Of a stretch of 35,676 bases of DNA, positions 1 to 8,053 are shown in pieces. Source of the stretch: Candidatus Woesearchaeota archaeon (lineage in GTDB: Archaea > Nanobdellota > Nanobdellia > Woesearchaeales > CALCXY01). The stretch is from assembly GCA_937906345.1 (NCBI GenBank), contig CALCXY010000054.1:1-35676 (forward strand), read 5' to 3'. Below the pieces are notes generated by a model. It worked only from the letters and a program-made list of their open reading frames with translations. It did not search any database and was not told the origin of the DNA. The position numbers and the translations under genes are program-made. Position 1 is the stretch's first letter, and the number at the start of each line of letters is the position of its first letter.

Positions 1-156
1 TTTCTTGAAAATAGCAATATTACTAGGGAATCCTATCCCTAAATAAGGAATTAGAATAGAATAATACTGATCAAGAGTATAATCACATGTTAAAATACTC
101 CAATGGCCTGCCCAAGTGCTTTTCCAGGTGTGTTTTTTAATATCTTCAATTTCCAT
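1..156 (-). CDS. Partial N-terminus, possible phosphohistidine swivelling-domain protein
   Basis: An open frame of 52 codons runs off the left edge, starting at the ATG on 156-154 (MEIEDIKKHTWK...). A TATA-like element lies 26 bp upstream, which fits a leaderless start. The first residues contain a WKSTWAGHWSILTCDY stretch that loosely resembles the W/K/R-rich N-termini of the swivel proteins at 5458 (IKWKWVHKRNSSLHHMSLL) and 9278 (IKWEKRVTRNGHF). Its position, directly downstream of a HAD-like gene, matches the HAD-swivel order at 8040-9828. The diagnostic C-terminal His domain is outside the window, so family membership is inference. The reality of the gene is better supported than its identity. 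Confidence 0.5.
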   Translation of the reverse strand, partial: MEIEDIKKHTWKSTWAGHWSILTCDYTLDQYYSILIPYLGIGFPSNIAIFKK

Positions 157-177
157 TATGATTAGTAATAGGTTTTG

Positions 178-189
178 TTATATAATACT
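178..189 (-). promoter_or_regulatory. TATA box for the left-edge partial gene
   Basis: On the minus strand this reads GTATTATATAAC, centred about 26 bp before the ATG at 156. That spacing recurs at most operon starts in the window and implies a leaderless transcript. It would give this gene its own promoter although it follows the HAD-like gene by only 34 bp. Confidence 0.5.
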
Positions 190-190
190 A

Positions 191-796
191 TCAATTTTTA
201 TATGTCTCAACAATAGATAAACCTGATTCATTTTCTTTTACTAAAAAACCATTTGCACCTTTATATGCTTTTAGTGCTGCTTCTAGGTTTGCTTTAGTGT
301 CTTCGTAGACTGCTACAATATTTGTATTTGGTTCATAGATATTTTTAGCTTTAATCCATGTATCAGATTCCTTCTTGCTTCCAAGATGTTGGATAGCATA
401 GACATCATTTGGATCTATTAATCCTAGTTCTACATATGGATTTACAGTAATATCTGCAGAGCCTTGTATATCAGCTGTGATTACTACAGGTCTAATACCT
501 TGAGCAATATAATCCTCTAATACTTCTTTTGCTTTTGGAATAGTTCTAGGAGTAAGTTTACCTTCTTGTAATAATTCATAGGTCCATTGAAGATATGTGT
601 CTGTTTCTACATTTTCTAGCATTTCTTCTTTAGTCATGCCATGCTCTTCAGCTACTTTTTCTAAGTAGAAATCTTTATTTTCACCTGGGGGAGCGTCTTC
701 ATATCCTTGGATAGTGTCTAGGCTATCAAAGACTACTATATCTTCTCCATATTCTTCTGTGTTTTCGATTGTAGATTCTAGTGATTCTTCAGTCAT
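191..796 (-). CDS. HAD-superfamily-like protein with altered motif I
   Basis: 201 aa. A haloacid-dehalogenase-like fold is suggested by a hydrophobic strand ending in FDSLDT (D24, D27), a motif II Thr in VVITAD (T107), Lys residues at 141-142 and an acidic motif IV in VYEDTK (E165, D166). Motif I is not canonical: the DxDxT spacing is replaced by DxxDT, so either the nucleophile or the acid/base position is shifted. The insert between residues 30 and 90 is large enough for a cap. The first 20 residues are acidic. It follows the receiver-domain gene by 22 bp, with AAAGGTAAT upstream as a possible Shine-Dalgarno, so the two are probably one operon. Phosphatase activity is inferred from the family and is uncertain. 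Confidence 0.6.
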   Translation of the reverse strand: MTEESLESTIENTEEYGEDIVVFDSLDTIQGYEDAPPGENKDFYLEKVAEEHGMTKEEMLENVETDTYLQWTYELLQEGKLTPRTIPKAKEVLEDYIAQGIRPVVITADIQGSADITVNPYVELGLIDPNDVYAIQHLGSKKESDTWIKAKNIYEPNTNIVAVYEDTKANLEAALKAYKGANGFLVKENESGLSIVETYKN

Positions 797-818
797 TTTA
801 ATTACCTTTGATATCTAA

Positions 819-1436
819 TTAAGCTCCTAAAGTTATATTTCCCCCCACTCCTACTTTTTTCTCTTTCTGTTCTAAGCCTTTTAAGTTATCATATTTTTTG
901 ATTTCATCTAAGACAAATGACCAGTTTTTTACCGGTTCTGAGCCTTCTGGGAGATCTCCTATTTCTTTTTCAGTTCCAATTCTTCCATCAGGTGTTTTAT
1001 ATGCCATTCCAAATATATTGAACAACAATGTATTTTCACCCATTTTCATTGGTTTTGAAACTGATCCAGTCAATGGTTTGTATTTTTGCCTTAATATCAA
1101 ATCGTTGGTTGCATATGTTTGTGCATTATCATGATGATCTGAATCACTACAGATAGCTACATAAGGAACTCCTAATTGAGCAGAATACATTGCAATATAT
1201 GTTCCTAGGTCTTGAGGAGTGCTTGCTGATTCTTTATCTCTCTGCATCTCTCCCCTACCTTGAGGAATAAACATATCTGTAAGAACAATATTATACTTTT
1301 TTTGATGAAGACTATCTACAGCATCGTCAAATGTTCCAACTATTGTAACATTATATTCTTTAAGCAATTCTCTTGCTGCTTCTTGATGTATTGGTGTGTC
1401 TTCTACAACTAATATTTCGAGTTTTTGGTTTTCCAT
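819..1436 (-). CDS. Stand-alone response-regulator receiver protein
   Basis: 205 aa. The receiver signature is intact: acidic pair E12-D13 in VVEDTP, phospho-acceptor D54 in VLTDMFIP, a Ser at the Thr/Ser switch position (S97 in ICSDSD) and conserved K128 in SVSKPM. The loops after strands 3 and 4 are unusually long, which is why the protein exceeds the usual 120 aa. There is no output domain; the tail (residues 150-205) is unrecognised. No histidine kinase is visible in the window. The start is supported by a strong Shine-Dalgarno (GAGGT) 8 nt upstream, and a TATA box at 1491-1498 would give a 5' leader of about 30 nt. It is the first gene of a minus-strand operon with the HAD-like gene, divergent from a TrmB-like regulator. 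Confidence 0.85.
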   Translation of the reverse strand: MENQKLEILVVEDTPIHQEAARELLKEYNVTIVGTFDDAVDSLHQKKYNIVLTDMFIPQGRGEMQRDKESASTPQDLGTYIAMYSAQLGVPYVAICSDSDHHDNAQTYATNDLILRQKYKPLTGSVSKPMKMGENTLLFNIFGMAYKTPDGRIGTEKEIGDLPEGSEPVKNWSFVLDEIKKYDNLKGLEQKEKKVGVGGNITLGA

Positions 1437-1490
1437 TTTTTTACCTCATTATTTTATTGAATCGTTATAGCATAGTAGTGACTTCTGGAT

Positions 1491-1498
1491 TATTTAAA
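1491..1498 (-). promoter_or_regulatory. TATA box for the receiver operon
   Basis: Minus-strand TTTAAATA, predicted start of transcription near 1468, leaving a leader that contains the GAGGT ribosome binding site at 1442-1446. It faces away from the TATA box at 1535. Confidence 0.55.
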
Positions 1499-1504
1499 CT
1501 ATCC

Positions 1505-1522
1505 TTCTCCATTTTTGGAGGA
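1505..1522. promoter_or_regulatory. Candidate operator, TTCTCC-N6-GGAGGA
   Basis: Imperfect inverted repeat TTCTCC ATTTTT GGAGGA lying between the two divergent TATA boxes. An almost identical element (TTCTCC TTTTTT GGAGAA) occupies the same position at 9870-9887 beside another TrmB-like gene. It is probably the binding site of the adjacent TrmB-like regulator; this is inferred from position and recurrence. Confidence 0.5.
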
Positions 1523-1534
1523 GGAAAAGGAAGA

Positions 1535-1542
1535 TTTATATA
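1535..1542 (+). promoter_or_regulatory. TATA box for the TrmB-like gene at 1564
   Basis: TTTATATA, centred 26 bp before the ATG at 1564, which predicts a leaderless transcript. Confidence 0.6.
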
Positions 1543-1563
1543 CTTAGAAAGTAAAATCTAGGT

Positions 1564-2289
1564 ATGGATACTGCTATTTTAGAAGATATTGGGTTAACTA
1601 ATGCTGAGATCAAGGTATATATGGCATTATTAGAGTTAGGGACTTCGACAGCTGGACCTATTTTGGAAAAATCAGGATTGCAGAGTTCTGTTGTATTTAT
1701 GACTCTTAATAAATTAGTTGAAAAGGGCTTTGTATCTTTTATTAAAGAAGGAACTAGGAAGCATTACCAATCTGCAAATCCTAAGCATATTATTGAGTTT
1801 ATTGATGAGAAGAAAGAGAGATTTGAGAAAATATTACCAGAATTAATGCTTAAGCAGGAGAGTGCCAAAGAAAAACCAGAGGTTGTTACTTACAGAAATA
1901 TTAGAGGGATAAAACAATTATTATTTGAACTATTAGAAGCTGGAGGAGATGAACATCATACTTTTGGATCGACAGCTGAATCTTTAATGTTAGGAGATGC
2001 ATGGTGGGTAAGATATCATAAAAAAAGAGCTAGATTAGGAATTAGTGCAAAGTTACTATTTAATGAATCATTGAAAGCATGGAAAGCTGAATCCAAGTAT
2101 CCAAAAGCTGAATTAAAGTATACTCAATCAGGATTTGAACCTTTAACTGAGACAATTATTAGATATGATAAGATAGGGATTATTATTTGGACAAAGAAAC
2201 CCATTGGGATATTGATACATAATAAAATCGCAGCTCAATCCTATGATAATTTCTTTAATATTATGTGGAAAGGAGCTTTAAGGATATAA
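1564..2289 (+). CDS. TrmB-like transcriptional regulator, copy 1
   Basis: 241 aa. Residues 1-70 form a TrmB-type winged helix-turn-helix: LEDIGLTNAEIKVYMALLEL opens helix 1, followed by an alanine/glycine turn and a recognition helix near SSVVFMTLNKLVEKGFV. A charged linker helix (about 80-105) leads to a C-terminal domain of about 135 aa that lacks an obvious sugar-binding TrmB motif. It is clearly paralogous to the regulators at 3859 and 9921; the first ten residues are nearly identical to copy 2. It is divergent from the receiver/HAD operon with a shared inverted repeat between them, so it probably controls both directions. It could act on HerA too, whose promoter begins right after its stop. 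The effector is unknown. Confidence 0.85.
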   Translation: MDTAILEDIGLTNAEIKVYMALLELGTSTAGPILEKSGLQSSVVFMTLNKLVEKGFVSFIKEGTRKHYQSANPKHIIEFIDEKKERFEKILPELMLKQESAKEKPEVVTYRNIRGIKQLLFELLEAGGDEHHTFGSTAESLMLGDAWWVRYHKKRARLGISAKLLFNESLKAWKAESKYPKAELKYTQSGFEPLTETIIRYDKIGIIIWTKKPIGILIHNKIAAQSYDNFFNIMWKGALRI

Positions 2290-2292
2290 ATC

Positions 2293-2300
2293 TTTAAATA
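2293..2300 (+). promoter_or_regulatory. TATA box for the HerA-like gene
   Basis: TTTAAATA just after the stop of the TrmB-like gene, centred 26 bp before the ATG at 2323. It gives the ATPase its own leaderless promoter. Confidence 0.55.
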
Positions 2301-2322
2301 TCTTTATTGAGTAGCTGTATTT

Positions 2323-3846
2323 ATGATTAAAGGGCAGATTGTTTCTGGAGGATATGGTAAGATAAAGGCTAGGGAGAAAGCAGATGCTAAATTAGAGATT
2401 GGAGAGATCTTAATTGCAGAGGGAAAAGAGCATATTTTAATGCAAGTGACTGATTTAGAGTTTGGCAGTCAAATTGCTGAGCAGAACCTTGAGTTGTATA
2501 GTGGAATGAAGATGGAGCAAGGTTCTGAATTGTTTTTAATGGATAAAGAGTTGAGAACATATACCCTTGCTACACTTAAGAGTATGGTGACTGTTGAGGA
2601 TAAGAAAGCTTTTGTGTGTAAATGTATGCCTACTTTATTTTCTTCGCTTAGAGGTGTTACTAAAGAGGATTTAGGTTTTATTACAAAACCTCAAAATCCA
2701 CTTTTTATTGGAAAATTGAGGAGTGGTAGTAAGGCAATTGATGTTGATTTGTTTTTGGAGGGGAAAGAAGTGTTCTCACATCACATTTTAATTCCAGCTA
2801 CAACTGGAAGAGGAAAGAGTAATTTAGTTAAAACCATGCTGTGGGATACTGTTGATAAGGATTATTGTGGTATATTGGTTTTAGATCCTCATGATGAATA
2901 TTATGGAAGGAATGACTTAGGTATTAAAGATCATTCAGCTAAGGATAAGGTTGCTTATTATACTCCAAAAGATGTTCCTCCTGGTGGAAAAAGTCTTAAA
3001 ATTAATTTAAAGAAAATAACTCCTATGCATTTTAATGGAGTTGTTGAGTGGAGTGATCCCCAAATGCAAGCATTGTATTCTTATTGGAAAAAGTATAAAG
3101 AAGATTGGGTAAAATGTTTGGTGATGGAAGAGGAATTAAGTGATACAGAAAAGTATGTTGAGGGAACGCTTAATGTTGTGAGGAGGAGATTATTACAATT
3201 ATTAGATTTGGATGTTACTGAAAATGGATTGGAATGTAATGGAATATTTGATATTCAAGCAGGAGAAACAGTTATAGCAGATATTTGTTCGGAGCTTGAG
3301 GATGGGAAGTGCGTGATTATTGATACTTCACATTTTCAAGGGAATGTAGAGATTTTAATAGGGAGTTTAATTGCAACAGAGATTTTGAGTAAATATCGTT
3401 ATTATAGTTCAACTGGAGTTTTAAAAGATAAGCCTGTTGTGAATATTGTGATTGAAGAGGCTCCCAGGGTGTTAGGTAAAGAAGTTCTTGAGAGAGGTAG
3501 TAATATCTTTAAAACCATAGCTCGAGAAGGTCGTAAATTTAAAGTGGGATTAACTGCTATTACTCAATTGCCCTCTCTTATTCCTAGAGATATATTAGCT
3601 AATATGAATACTAAGATTATTTTAGGAATTGAGATGAAACCTGAGAGAGTAGCGATTATTGAATCATCTGCACAGGATCTTTCAGATGATGATAGGAATA
3701 TTAGTTCATTGGATAAAGGAGAGGCTATAATTACTAGTAATTTTGTAAAGTTTGCAACACCAGTTAAGATTCCCTTGTTTTCTGAATTTGTTAAAATTGA
3801 AAAAAGTGATGTGAAAAGGGATTTTGGGGGGGTTGATTTAGGATGA
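2323..3846 (+). CDS. herA: HerA-like hexameric DNA translocase ATPase
   Basis: 507 aa, the usual size of archaeal HerA. Residues 1-100 are beta-rich and consistent with the HAS-barrel. Walker A is [10 protein letters not shown] (K165, S166), Walker B is [11 protein letters not shown] (D188, E192), and [13 protein letters not shown] (about 375-388) is the second acidic strand typical of the family, with the EGRKFKVGL stretch following as in HerA-FtsK ATPases. Archaeal HerA drives DNA-end resection with NurA and Mre11-Rad50. An Mre11-like gene lies 3 kb downstream on the same strand, but no NurA or Rad50 is seen in the window. It has its own TATA box. Whether it acts in repair or in another translocation role cannot be decided here. 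Confidence 0.85.
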   Translation: MIKGQIVSGGYGKIKAREKADAKLEIGEILIAEGKEHILMQVTDLEFGSQIAEQNLELYSGMKMEQGSELFLMDKELRTYTLATLKSMVTVEDKKAFVCKCMPTLFSSLRGVTKEDLGFITKPQNPLFIGKLRSGSKAIDVDLFLEGKEVFSHHILIPATTGRGKSNLVKTMLWDTVDKDYCGILVLDPHDEYYGRNDLGIKDHSAKDKVAYYTPKDVPPGGKSLKINLKKITPMHFNGVVEWSDPQMQALYSYWKKYKEDWVKCLVMEEELSDTEKYVEGTLNVVRRRLLQLLDLDVTENGLECNGIFDIQAGETVIADICSELEDGKCVIIDTSHFQGNVEILIGSLIATEILSKYRYYSSTGVLKDKPVVNIVIEEAPRVLGKEVLERGSNIFKTIAREGRKFKVGLTAITQLPSLIPRDILANMNTKIILGIEMKPERVAIIESSAQDLSDDDRNISSLDKGEAIITSNFVKFATPVKIPLFSEFVKIEKSDVKRDFGGVDLG

Positions 3847-3858
3847 TGCTAGCCATAC

Positions 3859-4590
3859 TTAATCCTTAGCCTTACCCCATAATAATTCAAAGTATTTTTT
3901 ATAACCCTCAACTACTGTTTTGTCTTTGATTAAAATTCCATAAGGGTTTTCTGTGAATAAGTTAATAGCAACGTAGTCTCCAATGATAACTGTTTCTTGG
4001 AGTTGTTCAAAGTCTTGAGAAAGATATCTGATATTTGTTATTGGTTTTTTGTTTAAGTAGGAACCTAGCTTTCTTATTGATTCATCAAAAACTTGTCGTG
4101 CAGGGATTTTTTTAGCTATTCTCTTTATGTGTAGGTTTTTCCACCAAGTATCTCCCATTACTTTGTAAGTAACTCTTTTACCTCCACCAAATGTATTGTA
4201 TTCTTTTCCTCCTGACTCTAAGAGAATAGTGTAGATTTCTTTTATTCCTCGCATGCCTCTGTAAATACTTGCTTGTTGCGGTTCTTTAGCAAAGAATTGT
4301 TTCTTTTTTAATTCTGGGAGTAATTGGTCGAATCGATTACGCTTTTCTTCTATGAAATTATGAAAATTTTCAGGATCTGTTGCTTGATAGATTTTCTTTT
4401 TTCCTTCTAAAATATATGAGATGAGACCTTTGTTAATTAGAGTGTGTAAGGATCTATGAATAACAGAGTTTTGTAAATTAGATTTATCTATAATAGGACC
4501 TGCAGATGAGGAACCTAGTTCTAATAATGCTATATACACTTTAATTTCTGCGTTTGTTAAGCCTAAATCTTCTAGTATTGTTGTGTCCAT
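3859..4590 (-). CDS. TrmB-like transcriptional regulator, copy 2
   Basis: 243 aa. The N-terminal winged helix (LEDLGLTNAEIKVYIALLEL, then a recognition helix around NSVIHRSLHTLINKG) is closely related to the regulator at 1564. The C-terminal half keeps the same overall layout, including a conserved GDTWW/GDAWW motif near the middle of both proteins. It is divergent from the phosphoesterase/swivel operon at 4676 and convergent with herA (12 bp between stops). The ATG lies 26 bp from a TATA box at 4612-4619, so it is probably leaderless. The ligand is unknown. Autoregulation and control of the divergent operon are inferred from the inverted repeat between the two promoters. Confidence 0.85.
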   Translation of the reverse strand: MDTTILEDLGLTNAEIKVYIALLELGSSSAGPIIDKSNLQNSVIHRSLHTLINKGLISYILEGKKKIYQATDPENFHNFIEEKRNRFDQLLPELKKKQFFAKEPQQASIYRGMRGIKEIYTILLESGGKEYNTFGGGKRVTYKVMGDTWWKNLHIKRIAKKIPARQVFDESIRKLGSYLNKKPITNIRYLSQDFEQLQETVIIGDYVAINLFTENPYGILIKDKTVVEGYKKYFELLWGKAKD

Positions 4591-4611
4591 GCTTGTATTA
4601 GGTGGATTTGC

Positions 4612-4619
4612 TATATAAA
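4612..4619 (-). promoter_or_regulatory. TATA box for TrmB copy 2
   Basis: Minus-strand TTTATATA, centred 26 bp upstream of the ATG at 4590; predicts a leaderless message. Confidence 0.55.
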
Positions 4620-4632
4620 TGTTATTATTATA

Positions 4633-4648
4633 GTCTCAATTGGGAGGA
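4633..4648. promoter_or_regulatory. Candidate operator between divergent promoters
   Basis: GTCTC AATTGG GAGGA. It resembles the TTCTCC-N6-GGAGRA repeats at 1505 and 9870 but the arms are two bases closer. It lies between the TATA boxes of TrmB copy 2 and the phosphoesterase gene. A variant site for a diverged paralogue is plausible but weak on its own. Confidence 0.35.
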
Positions 4649-4656
4649 TAAATATA
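4649..4656 (+). promoter_or_regulatory. TATA box for the phosphoesterase/swivel operon
   Basis: ATAAATAT directly after the candidate operator, centred about 24-26 bp before the ATG at 4676. Confidence 0.5.
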
Positions 4657-4675
4657 GATAAGTATTGAAGGATCT

Positions 4676-5461
4676 ATGGTGTTTATGACAGAAGAAATTG
4701 CTATAGGATCAGATCATCATGGAGATGTTGAAACTCTAGAAGAGGAGTTGGAAGGAGCAGAAGATGCAGAGCATATTTATTATGCAGGAGATGCTGGGCA
4801 GATGTATATTGATGCTGATCATCCTATGAGGCAATATCAAGAAGAAGGGATGGAAACAAGAGAGGCTTTAGATATCTATGTTTCAAAGCATCCAGAGGAA
4901 GCTAGAAAGTATTTTGAAGATGTTATTGAGTCTACAAAAAGAACTAGAGAATTACTTGATAGATATGATCCCTCAGATATTACTCATTTTGCAGGAAATG
5001 GAGTAATGGTTTGGGATGGTTTGATTGAGAAGTATTTTCCAGAGATGGAATTAGTAAGTTCAATTTATGATGAGATGAATATTCCTTATGAAACATTGTC
5101 TAAAGTAGATCATTATGGAGAAACTAGTGTTATTACTGTGCCTTTTCCCATGGATGATGAGTTGGAGGATAGTTTGGCAGAGAGTATTGAGGAGATTCTT
5201 CATTATCAGCCTAGGAAAATTATCCAGATACAACATGAACATCCTACTGATGAAGCTGGAAGAGGTAGAAAATGTGAACATAAAGAACTCTACTATGATA
5301 TTATGCGTAGATTAAGTAATTTAGATTCAGTTGAAGAATATCAATTATATTATGGACATATACAGAAAGGTCTTGAAGAATTTAGATTTACTGATAAAGA
5401 ATTTGGCATTGAAATGATTCATAGTCATGAAGGTGGAAGATTTACACGGGGGAAATTATGA
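4676..5461 (+). CDS. Calcineurin-like metallophosphoesterase, divergent active site
   Basis: 261 aa. The metallophosphoesterase motifs appear in order: GSDHHGD (D13, H15), YAGDAGQ (D39), AGNGVM (N108), QIQHEH (H187) and YYGHIQ (H228). Two positions are altered: the GNH[D/E] motif reads GNG, losing the catalytic His, and the final GHxH reads GHIQ, losing one metal ligand. Activity may therefore be reduced or specialised. The start at 4676 fits the TATA spacing; an alternative ATG is at 4685. The stop overlaps the start of the swivel protein by four bases (ATGA), so the two are translationally coupled. The pairing with a phosphohistidine-domain protein suggests a shared phospho-substrate; this is inference. 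Confidence 0.7.
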   Translation: MVFMTEEIAIGSDHHGDVETLEEELEGAEDAEHIYYAGDAGQMYIDADHPMRQYQEEGMETREALDIYVSKHPEEARKYFEDVIESTKRTRELLDRYDPSDITHFAGNGVMVWDGLIEKYFPEMELVSSIYDEMNIPYETLSKVDHYGETSVITVPFPMDDELEDSLAESIEEILHYQPRKIIQIQHEHPTDEAGRGRKCEHKELYYDIMRRLSNLDSVEEYQLYYGHIQKGLEEFRFTDKEFGIEMIHSHEGGRFTRGKL

Positions 5462-6825
5462 AAGAAATAAAATGGAAATGGGTGCATAAGAGAAATAGTT
5501 CTCTACATCATATGAGTTTGTTAGTTAAAGGACTCCATGGAAAAGGGTTTTTACCAGAGGCTAATTTTTTTCTTAAAAATCAAATCGTGATTGGGAAAGA
5601 AGATGGATGCTATATTTTTTATGATGAAGATGAACTTAATCAAAAATTGAAAGATATTCAACAAAGTATTTTAGAAAAAGGGTTTGTTGAAAAGTTTCGA
5701 GAGAAACAAGATTTAATTTTTGAGGAATTATTTGTAGTTTGTAAAAAAATTGAGAATAGTGATTTTGGGAAATTTTCAATTTTAGAATTGAAAAGATTGG
5801 TTGAGGAGTTTACGGAGAAAATTACTAAAGGTCCTTTAATCTCTGTTCAGCTTTGGGGGATTGATGCTTGTTGGGATGATGAGTTTATTTTAATGGAAGA
5901 ATTAAGAGGTAAGGATGATTTGGTAAAGCTCAAAGGAATTTTATCTCAAAGTTCTGGAAAGAGTGTTGCATTTAGTGAAAGAGAGAGTTTTTTGAATGTT
6001 GCTCTACAAAAAAAATTATTGCAGAAGCATATTGATAATTTTAACTGGGTTGATAGTGAATATGTTGGAAGGAGAAAAAGTTTTTCAGAATGGAAAGAAT
6101 TGCTTTCTAAAGAGAAAAATCCTGAGAACAGTTTGAAAAAGCTTTATATTCAATATGAAAATGCTCTTGCTGAGAAAGAGAATGCTATAAAAGAAATAGG
6201 ATTTAGTGGCGAAGCGTTATTAGTTTTAGAAGCATTAAATGCATTTGTAGCTCAAAGAGATTGGGCTAAGGGAAAGTTTTGCTATGCTTTGAGTGTTTAT
6301 GACACCTTACTCATTGAGATTAGTAAGAGATTAAACATTTCGAAGGAATTTATACTGAACTTAGATATTGATAGTTTTCTTTTGTTGTTAGATAAGAATT
6401 TTGGATTAGTTTCTATAGATGGAAAAATATCTGTTAAGGATGGAGATAACATTGTTCATGAAGCTGGATTAATAGATGTTTTTTCGAAAGTTGAAGGAAA
6501 AGACAAAGTAAAAGGTGTAGGTGCAAGGCATGGTAAGGTTGAAGGAAAGGTGCGAGTGATTACAAATGCTTCAGATATTGATCATTTTCAAGAAGGTGAG
6601 ATATTAGTTACCTATATGACAACTATGGAATTTACTCCTCTTTTTAAAAAAGCTGTAGGGATAGTTTGTGATGAAGGTAGTTTAAGTAGTCATGCAGCTA
6701 TAATTGCAAGAGAGTTTGGCATACCTTGTATTGTTGGGACTCAAGAAGGAACTAAGGTTTTTAAGACAGGTGATTTGGTTGAGTTGGATGGTAGTAAAGG
6801 TATAGTTGAGTTACTAAAACATTAA
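5458..6825 (+). CDS. Phosphohistidine swivelling-domain protein without ATP-grasp domain, copy 2
   Basis: 455 aa. The C-terminal 100 residues are a PEP-utilising enzyme mobile domain as in PEP synthase and pyruvate phosphate dikinase: a GVGARHGKVEGKVRVI entry strand, then DEGSLSSHAAIIAREFGIP with the phosphorylatable His at 412, then a closing beta hairpin. The N-terminal 340 residues are mostly helical, begin with a W/K/R-rich stretch and show neither an ATP-grasp nucleotide-binding domain nor a PEP/pyruvate TIM barrel. The protein alone therefore has a phospho-carrier His but no visible kinase. It overlaps the upstream phosphoesterase by four bases. Rifampicin phosphotransferase is a known enzyme with the same mobile domain, but that enzyme carries its own ATP-grasp domain. 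Confidence 0.75.
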   Translation: MKEIKWKWVHKRNSSLHHMSLLVKGLHGKGFLPEANFFLKNQIVIGKEDGCYIFYDEDELNQKLKDIQQSILEKGFVEKFREKQDLIFEELFVVCKKIENSDFGKFSILELKRLVEEFTEKITKGPLISVQLWGIDACWDDEFILMEELRGKDDLVKLKGILSQSSGKSVAFSERESFLNVALQKKLLQKHIDNFNWVDSEYVGRRKSFSEWKELLSKEKNPENSLKKLYIQYENALAEKENAIKEIGFSGEALLVLEALNAFVAQRDWAKGKFCYALSVYDTLLIEISKRLNISKEFILNLDIDSFLLLLDKNFGLVSIDGKISVKDGDNIVHEAGLIDVFSKVEGKDKVKGVGARHGKVEGKVRVITNASDIDHFQEGEILVTYMTTMEFTPLFKKAVGIVCDEGSLSSHAAIIAREFGIPCIVGTQEGTKVFKTGDLVELDGSKGIVELLKH

Positions 6826-6850
6826 AAACAATGAGTGATTACTTATTTCT

Positions 6851-8053
6851 ATGGTAAAGTTTGCACATATAGCTGATGTTCACATAGGTGGATGGAGAGA
6901 GCCTAAGCTCAGAGAATTAGGGTATGAGGCTTTTAAGAAAGCTATGCAGATATGTAAAGATAAGAAAGTTGACTTTGTTCTTGTTGCAGGGGATTTGTTT
7001 AATACTGCTATGCCTGGGATTGATGGTATGAAAATAGTTGTTGAGGAGTTTAAAGATTTGCAAGAGGTTGGAATTCCTATTTATTTGATAGCAGGGAGTC
7101 ATGATTATAGTCCTTCAGGTAAAACAATGCTGGATGTGTTGGAGAAGGCTGGTTTATTTGTTAATGTGTGTAAAGGGGTAGATGTTGATGGGAAATTACA
7201 ACTTAGATTTACAGTTGATGAGAAAACAGGAGCTAAGATAACTGGAGTTTTGGGAAAAAGAAGTGGGTTAGATAAAAGTATTTATCATGATTTGCTTTTA
7301 GAAAGTTTGGAAAATGAGGAAGGGTATAAGATTTTCATGTTTCATAATTTATTAACAGAGTTTAAAACAAAAGAATTAGAGAAAGTTGATAGTAGTCCTT
7401 TATCATTATTGCCTAAAAAGTTTAATTATTATGCAGGAGGACATGTGCATATTGTTGAGCAGAGAGATGTTGAAAGTCATGGTAAAATTGTTTATCCAGG
7501 ACCTTTATTTCCTAATAGTTTTGATGAGCTTGAAAAATTAGGTTTTGGTGGCTTTTTTATTGTTGATAATGAGAAAACAGAGAGAGTAGAATTGGAGATG
7601 AAAAAACACTTAGGTTTTAACATAAGTGTGGATGGATTATCAGTAGAACAAGCAGATCAGAAAATTAAGGAGACACTTGAAGGAAAGGTTTTTACAGATG
7701 TGATTGTTACCTTACGAGTTTATGGAACATTATCTATGGGAAAACCTTCAGATATTAAATTTAAGGAAATGTTTGAGTTTATGAATTCTCAAGGTGCGTT
7801 TTTTATTATGAAGAATACAAATAAATTGGAAAGCAAAGAATTTGAAACTATCAATGTTGAAACAGGGAATGTGAAAGAAATTGAAGAGAAATTAATTAAA
7901 GAACATTTAGGACAGATAGCTGTTGATAAAGATGAGCAAAAACTAATTCTAGGTTTAATGGAATCTTTGAGTAAAGATAAAGTTGAAGGTGAACGAGTAA
8001 CAGATTATGAAGAAAGGATGAAAAAGGAAGTTGAAAGGATTATTGAGTTGTGA
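6851..8053 (+). CDS. Mre11/SbcD-like DNA repair exonuclease
   Basis: 400 aa. The nuclease motifs are in order: IADVHIGG (D9, H11), LVAGDLF (D48), IAGSHDYS (H84, D85), MFHNLL (H165) and GGHVHI (H198, H200). The usual GNHD is GSHD, so one metal-ligand Asn is replaced by Ser; the rest of the site is complete. The C-terminal region (about 250-400) is the capping/regulatory part and is shorter than in classical Mre11. It acts on DNA double-strand ends, normally with Rad50 and, in archaea, HerA-NurA. HerA is upstream in the same orientation, but no Rad50 is in the window. It starts 25 bp after the swivel protein, with only a weak TATA-like CATTAAAA upstream, so read-through is possible. Its end overlaps the convergent gene by 14 bp. 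Confidence 0.85.
   Translation: MVKFAHIADVHIGGWREPKLRELGYEAFKKAMQICKDKKVDFVLVAGDLFNTAMPGIDGMKIVVEEFKDLQEVGIPIYLIAGSHDYSPSGKTMLDVLEKAGLFVNVCKGVDVDGKLQLRFTVDEKTGAKITGVLGKRSGLDKSIYHDLLLESLENEEGYKIFMFHNLLTEFKTKELEKVDSSPLSLLPKKFNYYAGGHVHIVEQRDVESHGKIVYPGPLFPNSFDELEKLGFGGFFIVDNEKTERVELEMKKHLGFNISVDGLSVEQADQKIKETLEGKVFTDVIVTLRVYGTLSMGKPSDIKFKEMFEFMNSQGAFFIMKNTNKLESKEFETINVETGNVKEIEEKLIKEHLGQIAVDKDEQKLILGLMESLSKDKVEGERVTDYEERMKKEVERIIEL

Noticed and set aside
1505-1522. Hairpin as a terminator between the divergent genes
   Set aside because: Both flanking genes are transcribed away from it, so it lies in a promoter region; recurrence at 9870 points to an operator.
4676-5461. NurA nuclease as partner of HerA
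   Set aside because: The motifs (DxH, GD, GN, HEH, GH) are those of a metallophosphoesterase, and the acidic NurA residues are not seen.
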